Source of the DNA: Clostridia bacterium
Lineage (GTDB): Bacteria; Bacillota; Peptococcia; DRI-13; SM3-B62
Direction: 5' to 3'
Assembly: GCA_018433675.1 (NCBI GenBank)
Contig: JAHDQS010000011.1
Coordinates: 1 to 64,000, forward strand
DNA: 64,000 bases
Below, in pieces: positions 60,309-64,000 of the stretch; position 1 is the stretch's first letter, and every line of letters begins with the position of its first letter. Position numbers and translations under genes: made by a program. Under the pieces are notes generated by a model. The model was given only the letters and a program-made list of their open reading frames with translations. It had not been told where the DNA came from and ran no database searches.

Positions 60309-61328
60309 TTACGACACCTCCGTCAATGTAACCGTACCAATAATCGGCATCTCTTCAGCACCGATCACAATATTTGCAACATCACCGTTCACCAGCAGAG
60401 TATCGTAGTCTTGTATGCCTTCTGTCGCCAATAAAAGACTGCCGATTTGGGCATAACTGACGCTATACACATCAAAGACCGTATTTTTAAGGTATTCGGT
60501 TACCGCCGCTACAAAAGAGGTCTGTACATCCGCAAGCAATCGTGTCCCATCAAGTGTCACATTTGCAGTAATGTTTATCGTTACGCCGGTTGGACTGTCT
60601 ACCGTTACAGACGCACCGATGGGGCGCACTGTTTCGATATAATCATATACTGTTGCCTCCAATGTTTCATCGATGGCCATCTCGCTGTCTACTATTAGCA
60701 CTTTGACAGTCCCCGCACCATCCCAGAGAGGAAACACCTTGGCATTCCCAACACCGGCCACTTCAAGGGCCCATTCTTTGTAATTACCGGCATTCCCGCT
60801 TGTGGAAACCGTTTGTATCTGGGAATAGAAACGAGCCCTTAAATTATCGTCTGTTTCCTCATCTTCCCCGCTGGTTATTATGTCAGTTAATGTAGCTGTA
60901 ACGCCGCTGACATTACTTATGTTTTCAAGAGCCCCGTTGTAGGTGTTCCCTATGCTGCCGATTTGTTCACATGTTGCGCTATAGACATTCTCAGACAATA
61001 GTTCAGTGATTTCATATGTTACACCGGATATCCCCCATCTGGTACCAATATCAACAGCTCCGGTCGTTTCTATTTTCCTGACGGCATAAGTAGCTTCTTT
61101 CCTTGTGATACCGTAATCACCTACAACCCTGTCAAGATATTCACCTACGGCAGTATCACCAAATACCAGGTCCAGAAAATTGTTAAGTTGAAAGTAGGTT
61201 TCGGCCAAATAATAGGCACAGGGCGCAAGGGCATCGTAAATCACACTGCCTTCGCGCTTGTCTACATCATTTGTTACTCTAATGAGCATGTCTGTAAGAA
61301 TATTATTGTATGTCATGTTTTCGAACAT
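60309..61328 (-). CDS. Baseplate J/gp47 family protein (XkdT-type)
   Basis: A 339-residue protein of contractile-tail baseplates. GEYLDRVVGDYGITRKEATYAVRKIE, SGEDEETDDNLRARFYSQIQTVSTSGNAGNYKEWALEVAGVGNAKVFPLWDGAGTVKVLIV and RPIGASVTVDSPT are typical. RBS AAGGAGG. It follows the XkdS-type gene and precedes the YmfQ-type gene. Confidence 0.93.
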   Translation of the reverse strand: MFENMTYNNILTDMLIRVTNDVDKREGSVIYDALAPCAYYLAETYFQLNNFLDLVFGDTAVGEYLDRVVGDYGITRKEATYAVRKIETTGAVDIGTRWGISGVTYEITELLSENVYSATCEQIGSIGNTYNGALENISNVSGVTATLTDIITSGEDEETDDNLRARFYSQIQTVSTSGNAGNYKEWALEVAGVGNAKVFPLWDGAGTVKVLIVDSEMAIDETLEATVYDYIETVRPIGASVTVDSPTGVTINITANVTLDGTRLLADVQTSFVAAVTEYLKNTVFDVYSVSYAQIGSLLLATEGIQDYDTLLVNGDVANIVIGAEEMPIIGTVTLTEVS

Positions 61329-61724
61329 CTAAACATTCACCTCCTTGCTGATTGTGGTTTCTCCGTAAATGCTGGTAACATCAAAGACACAAGACAAATT
61401 ATCTCCGGATACGTCAAATATAAAATTATCCACGCTTTTTATTCTGCTGTCTTGTAACAAGCATTCCCGGATCCGCCTTTTCAGCTCTACTTTTACATAG
61501 GCTATTTCTTTGCCAATCAAACTTTCAAGCTCAATGCCATAAGAAAAGCTATATACCGGATACTCATACTTTTCAGTATTAAGCACTTTGTATATAGCCT
61601 GTTGCAAGGCCTCAAGCCCATCCACTTTACCTTGTATCTTGTTATCTGCTATTTTATACGTCGTGTTGGTTTCTTCCCTCTCCAAGATTATTAAATCCGC
61701 AGGTATAGATGCAATTGGATTCAT
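61329..61724 (-). CDS. DUF2634 phage protein (XkdS-type)
   Basis: A 131-residue baseplate-associated protein: VDGLEALQQAIYKVLNTEKYEYPVYSFSYGIELESLIGKE is the DUF2634 signature. It corresponds to gp25-like sheath initiators in position. It directly precedes the baseplate J gene. Confidence 0.88.
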   Translation of the reverse strand: MNPIASIPADLIILEREETNTTYKIADNKIQGKVDGLEALQQAIYKVLNTEKYEYPVYSFSYGIELESLIGKEIAYVKVELKRRIRECLLQDSRIKSVDNFIFDVSGDNLSCVFDVTSIYGETTISKEVNV

Positions 61725-62035
61725 GAGCTCACATCCTCTACAATGTATTCGTTCGATATGCCGTTAAGGGATAAGGTTACTGTGCTTCCTTTCGCTATGA
61801 ATTGCCTGTCGATTATCTCAACGATATAAAACTCTTGACCGCCTAGATTACGGAACAACCTCACCTTATCACCCGCAACGATATGATCCTTCATATTTCC
61901 CTTAACAAGCTCATTGGGAACGGTTAACCTATCGGATATTTTTATCCCGCTGCTTTCCACCGTACCAATCATCAGACAGGAAAGCTTGAGGTTGTCTAAA
62001 TAGTTTTGAACGATTTTCTTAATCTCGCTTATCAT
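61721..62035 (-). CDS. DUF2577 phage protein (XkdR-type)
   Basis: A 104-residue protein: GTVESSGIKISDRLTVPNELV and GDKVRLFRNLGGQEFYIVEIID match the DUF2577 pattern. It overlaps its neighbours by 4 bases on both sides. Confidence 0.87.
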   Translation of the reverse strand: MISEIKKIVQNYLDNLKLSCLMIGTVESSGIKISDRLTVPNELVKGNMKDHIVAGDKVRLFRNLGGQEFYIVEIIDRQFIAKGSTVTLSLNGISNEYIVEDVSS

Positions 62036-62976
62036 ACAAACACCTCTAAGCTCATCGTATGAACCGGCAGGTATTTATGGGTAACAGATTTAACAATCAG
62101 CTTTTTATTCAAACTAATATCTGCTATCGAACCATAAAAACTATTACCGGCCCTAATTCTTACATCTCCCAGACATTCCAGGGTCAAGGTTTCTGTTTCA
62201 TTGTGATACTTATTCAACAAATCATCAGCTCTGGTCTTGGCCTGCGTAGCATTAGCTTTTTTATCCAATACTTCAAAGTGCTGTAACAATCCATATGTTT
62301 TGATAGAAGCATCATCCTTTGCGATATAGCTTTCTCTTTTCCCGGTTTTCTCGTTATCAACGGCAATTTTGATATGATTGTAAAAATCCTCATCAATTGA
62401 TTTCTCGTGCTCATAGCCATAGCATAGGCTCTTATCCCCCAAGACAAGGTCAAGTTGTAGCTCCTCGATATCCCTTAAGGTTATAGCCCCAAACTCATCC
62501 CGCAAGGCGTATTTCTTTTTTTTGGCAACCAATGTATCGACTATTGCGGCATAGATGATATCCAACCAAGTTTTATCATCATGGATAGACACGGGCAGCA
62601 CATAGCCTGTATCTGCAACCGCCCCTCGATTTAGGTTAAAATAGTTACACATCTTATTGACTAGAGTCGTGACGGTATCTCCATCGGCAACAATTGTATC
62701 CTTAGCCTTGCAATACCGGAGCTGATCGTAAGCTACTACAGAGGATTCTTTCCCCTTTCCGGTATTAAACTTAAACACATGCCCGTCAAAAGTTTTATCA
62801 TCATCATATTTGAACTTTACGTTACTGCCGTTTTTAAGCTCCAGGTCCTTCTTGATATATGAAAACTCCAGTTTACTGCAACCTTCATTAAGAGCATCCT
62901 TATAAGATACATTAGTAACCAGTTCACTGATTTCATAGACCTTCCCATCCACTTGTACTGTAAATTCCATGTTCAT
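62032..62976 (-). CDS. XkdQ-type tail hub protein
   Basis: A 314-residue protein similar to XkdQ/late control D hub proteins: KLEFSYIKKDLELKNGSNV, GHVFKFNTGKGKESSVVAYDQLRYCKAKDT, and ATQAKTRADDLLNKYHNETETLTLECLGD near the end. It forms the spike-binding hub below the tail tube. RBS AGGAGAG. Confidence 0.9.
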   Translation of the reverse strand: MNMEFTVQVDGKVYEISELVTNVSYKDALNEGCSKLEFSYIKKDLELKNGSNVKFKYDDDKTFDGHVFKFNTGKGKESSVVAYDQLRYCKAKDTIVADGDTVTTLVNKMCNYFNLNRGAVADTGYVLPVSIHDDKTWLDIIYAAIVDTLVAKKKKYALRDEFGAITLRDIEELQLDLVLGDKSLCYGYEHEKSIDEDFYNHIKIAVDNEKTGKRESYIAKDDASIKTYGLLQHFEVLDKKANATQAKTRADDLLNKYHNETETLTLECLGDVRIRAGNSFYGSIADISLNKKLIVKSVTHKYLPVHTMSLEVFV

Positions 62977-62987
62977 ACCAATCTCTC

Positions 62988-63665
62988 CTATACCGGAATT
63001 GTTAAGACCTGTCCGGGAAAAATCAAAGACGGGTTTTTTATTTTGTCTTTATTGGCGTTGAATATCTTGGTATATTTCGAACCGTCTCCATAGTGAGCTT
63101 TTGCTATCTTCCACAGACTGTCCCCGGAAACCACCGTGTACGTCCCTGTGGCTTTGGGATTGACCGCAGCACTATCAGTAACCTTGGAGACTGTGGCTGT
63201 TACGGATGTTGCTGTTTTCGTAATATCTAAATCCCGTCCAACACCATACTCTTTATATTCGACCAGTTTGAAAGAAACATACTTATCCCCTTCTTCGCCG
63301 GCCCTCTCGGTAATACCAAGGTCCTCAATCAGCACTAGCGTATTGATTTCATCGCTAATACCATTATTTGTGGCAATAAAGCGAACCGGTGTTAAATCTT
63401 CCCGCCATTTTTGAAACAAATTGAGATAATAATCTGCATTTCGGAAACCCCCGGGGGTTTCCACATAATGCAAAATCTTGTGGGGGAACTCGCATTCAAA
63501 GCTATATTCTCTTAATTCCAGACGTGTTGGTATAGCTACCTGTCCTGATTTCAAGACTTCATATTTTTCCACGGCTAAGGGAGAAGATATCTCAACTTGT
63601 TCCGGGTTAGTAGGAAGCCGATACGTTTTATTATCATAGTCAAAAAATATCGCATAACTGTTCAT
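62988..63665 (-). CDS. XkdP-type protein with LysM domain
   Basis: A 225-residue protein. Residues about 1-140 are the XkdP N-terminal part (EYSFECEFPHKILHYVETPGGF). Residues about 175-225 are a LysM domain (TYTVVSGDSLWKIAKAHYGDGSKY, ending PGQVLTIPV). It is thought to connect tape measure and hub. ATG 63665 follows GGGAG. Confidence 0.93.
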   Translation of the reverse strand: MNSYAIFFDYDNKTYRLPTNPEQVEISSPLAVEKYEVLKSGQVAIPTRLELREYSFECEFPHKILHYVETPGGFRNADYYLNLFQKWREDLTPVRFIATNNGISDEINTLVLIEDLGITERAGEEGDKYVSFKLVEYKEYGVGRDLDITKTATSVTATVSKVTDSAAVNPKATGTYTVVSGDSLWKIAKAHYGDGSKYTKIFNANKDKIKNPSLIFPGQVLTIPV

Positions 63666-63667
63666 TT

Positions 63668-64000
63668 TTAATCATAACTCCCTTCCGCGGCCACAGCGAT
63701 TTCCTCTTGAAGTATCCTCTGGATCCTGCCCGCAACCTTATCGGCATCAGCTTCTTTATGTACATCACCAAAAGATACCGATATGTTGGGGGATAAAGTA
63801 GCAGTACTAAATTTATTAACATAGTCTCTTTCCGCAACATCTCGAAGATATTGCAAATCCTCATCCGGCATTGCTACATCAAGCGATCCGTTGTTTCCTG
63901 TTCCTTGTACAGCCATCGGATTGCCGGTCGTACCTAGTCCGTCATCGGGAAACTGTTCCACCAAAGAACCTGATGCACCGGCTATAGAGTTGTATGCTTT
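63668..64000 (-). CDS. Phage tape measure protein, C-terminal end (partial)
   Basis: The frame stays open to the window edge. The visible part reads IAGASGSLVEQFPDDGLG, then AERDYVNKFSTATLSPNISVSF and ends AVAAEGSYD, as in the C-terminus of tape measure proteins of PBSX-like phages, whose gene always precedes the XkdP gene. Most of the protein is beyond the right edge. Confidence 0.75.
   Translation of the reverse strand, partial: KAYNSIAGASGSLVEQFPDDGLGTTGNPMAVQGTGNNGSLDVAMPDEDLQYLRDVAERDYVNKFSTATLSPNISVSFGDVHKEADADKVAGRIQRILQEEIAVAAEGSYD

Larger units (their letters stand above)
54567..64000 (-). mobile_element. PBSX-like prophage or tailocin, rear part (contractile tail, fibres, lysis)
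   Basis: Genes run in the order of Bacillus PBSX and related contractile-tail elements: tape measure, XkdP, XkdQ, XkdR, XkdS, XkdT (baseplate J), YmfQ-type protein, fibres, XhlA-like protein, holin and endolysin. Capsid, packaging and integrase genes are outside the window if present, so phage and tailocin cannot be told apart here. Confidence 0.85.

Noticed and set aside
1-64000. CRISPR array
   Set aside because: No set of regularly spaced 24-40 bp repeats was seen. The repeats in 58195-59163 are coding propeller units.

Overview
This window looks like chromosome from an anaerobic, low-to-medium GC Gram-positive of the class Clostridia, probably of the Peptococcaceae or Desulfitobacterium type. 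The placement rests on strong AGGAGG ribosome binding sites, frequent TTG and GTG starts, meso-diaminopimelate dehydrogenase, RNase J, PadR/ABC/two-component cassettes, S-layer domain remnants, class C-type group II intron pieces and a PBSX-like contractile tail module. The genus is inferred and not proven.

Layout. 1-134 holds the 5' end of a group II intron placed just behind the sfsA terminator. 0.2-9.2 kb has sfsA, a PadR/permease-prefix/DUF4825 cassette, msrAB, ktrA-ktrB potassium uptake, an ABC exporter with a tandem-MerR regulator, and a decayed kinase/S-layer fusion. 9.485-18.947 kb is a genomic island in the 3' end of a tRNA-Ala(CGC) gene. It is bounded by a 32-bp direct repeat and carries an AbiE-type toxin-antitoxin pair, an insertion-sequence remnant, a CPBP protease with secreted, membrane and MarR genes, a TetR plus ATC-hydrolase-like pair with a shared operator, and a broken helicase gene that abuts the tRNA. 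No integrase was found.

19-24.6 kb holds fragments (cadherin-like domain, group II intron 3' end, S41-type fragment, LuxR remnant) around a CPBP/CPBP/alpha-beta hydrolase/TetR locus. 24.6-29.6 kb is an FtsX-type ABC exporter with its own two-component system. 29.6-33.5 kb has a ZIP transporter, a small glycine-rich metal-ribbon protein and a calcium P-type ATPase. 33.6-39.5 kb is a catabolic locus: PucR regulator, NCS1 permease, DUF917 (S-methyl-thiohydantoin desulfurase family) and a hydantoinase/oxoprolinase subunit. 39.6-53.1 kb has ddh, a multidrug MFS pump, a PadR-methyltransferase pair, DUF2207-LemA, a GMP synthase with a degenerate glutaminase domain, a second AbiE pair, an orphan YefM antitoxin, prfC and the RNase J gene.

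53.1 kb to the end has a HigA/ImmA-type regulator followed by the rear part of a PBSX-like phage or tailocin, read on the minus strand. In transcription order it runs tape-measure end, LysM protein, XkdQ, XkdR, XkdS, baseplate J, YmfQ-like protein, two tail-fibre cassettes made by tandem duplication, then an XhlA-like protein, holin and M23 endolysin.

The strongest signals for follow-up are the tRNA-Ala island with its displaced tRNA terminator, the duplicated and diverged tail-fibre cassette, the GMP synthase lacking its glutaminase catalytic residues, the thiohydantoin-type locus, and several regulators whose operators can be read by eye (tandem MerR with 19-bp spacers, MarR with a 30-bp perfect palindrome, two TetR operator pairs, PadR, AbiE and YefM operators).
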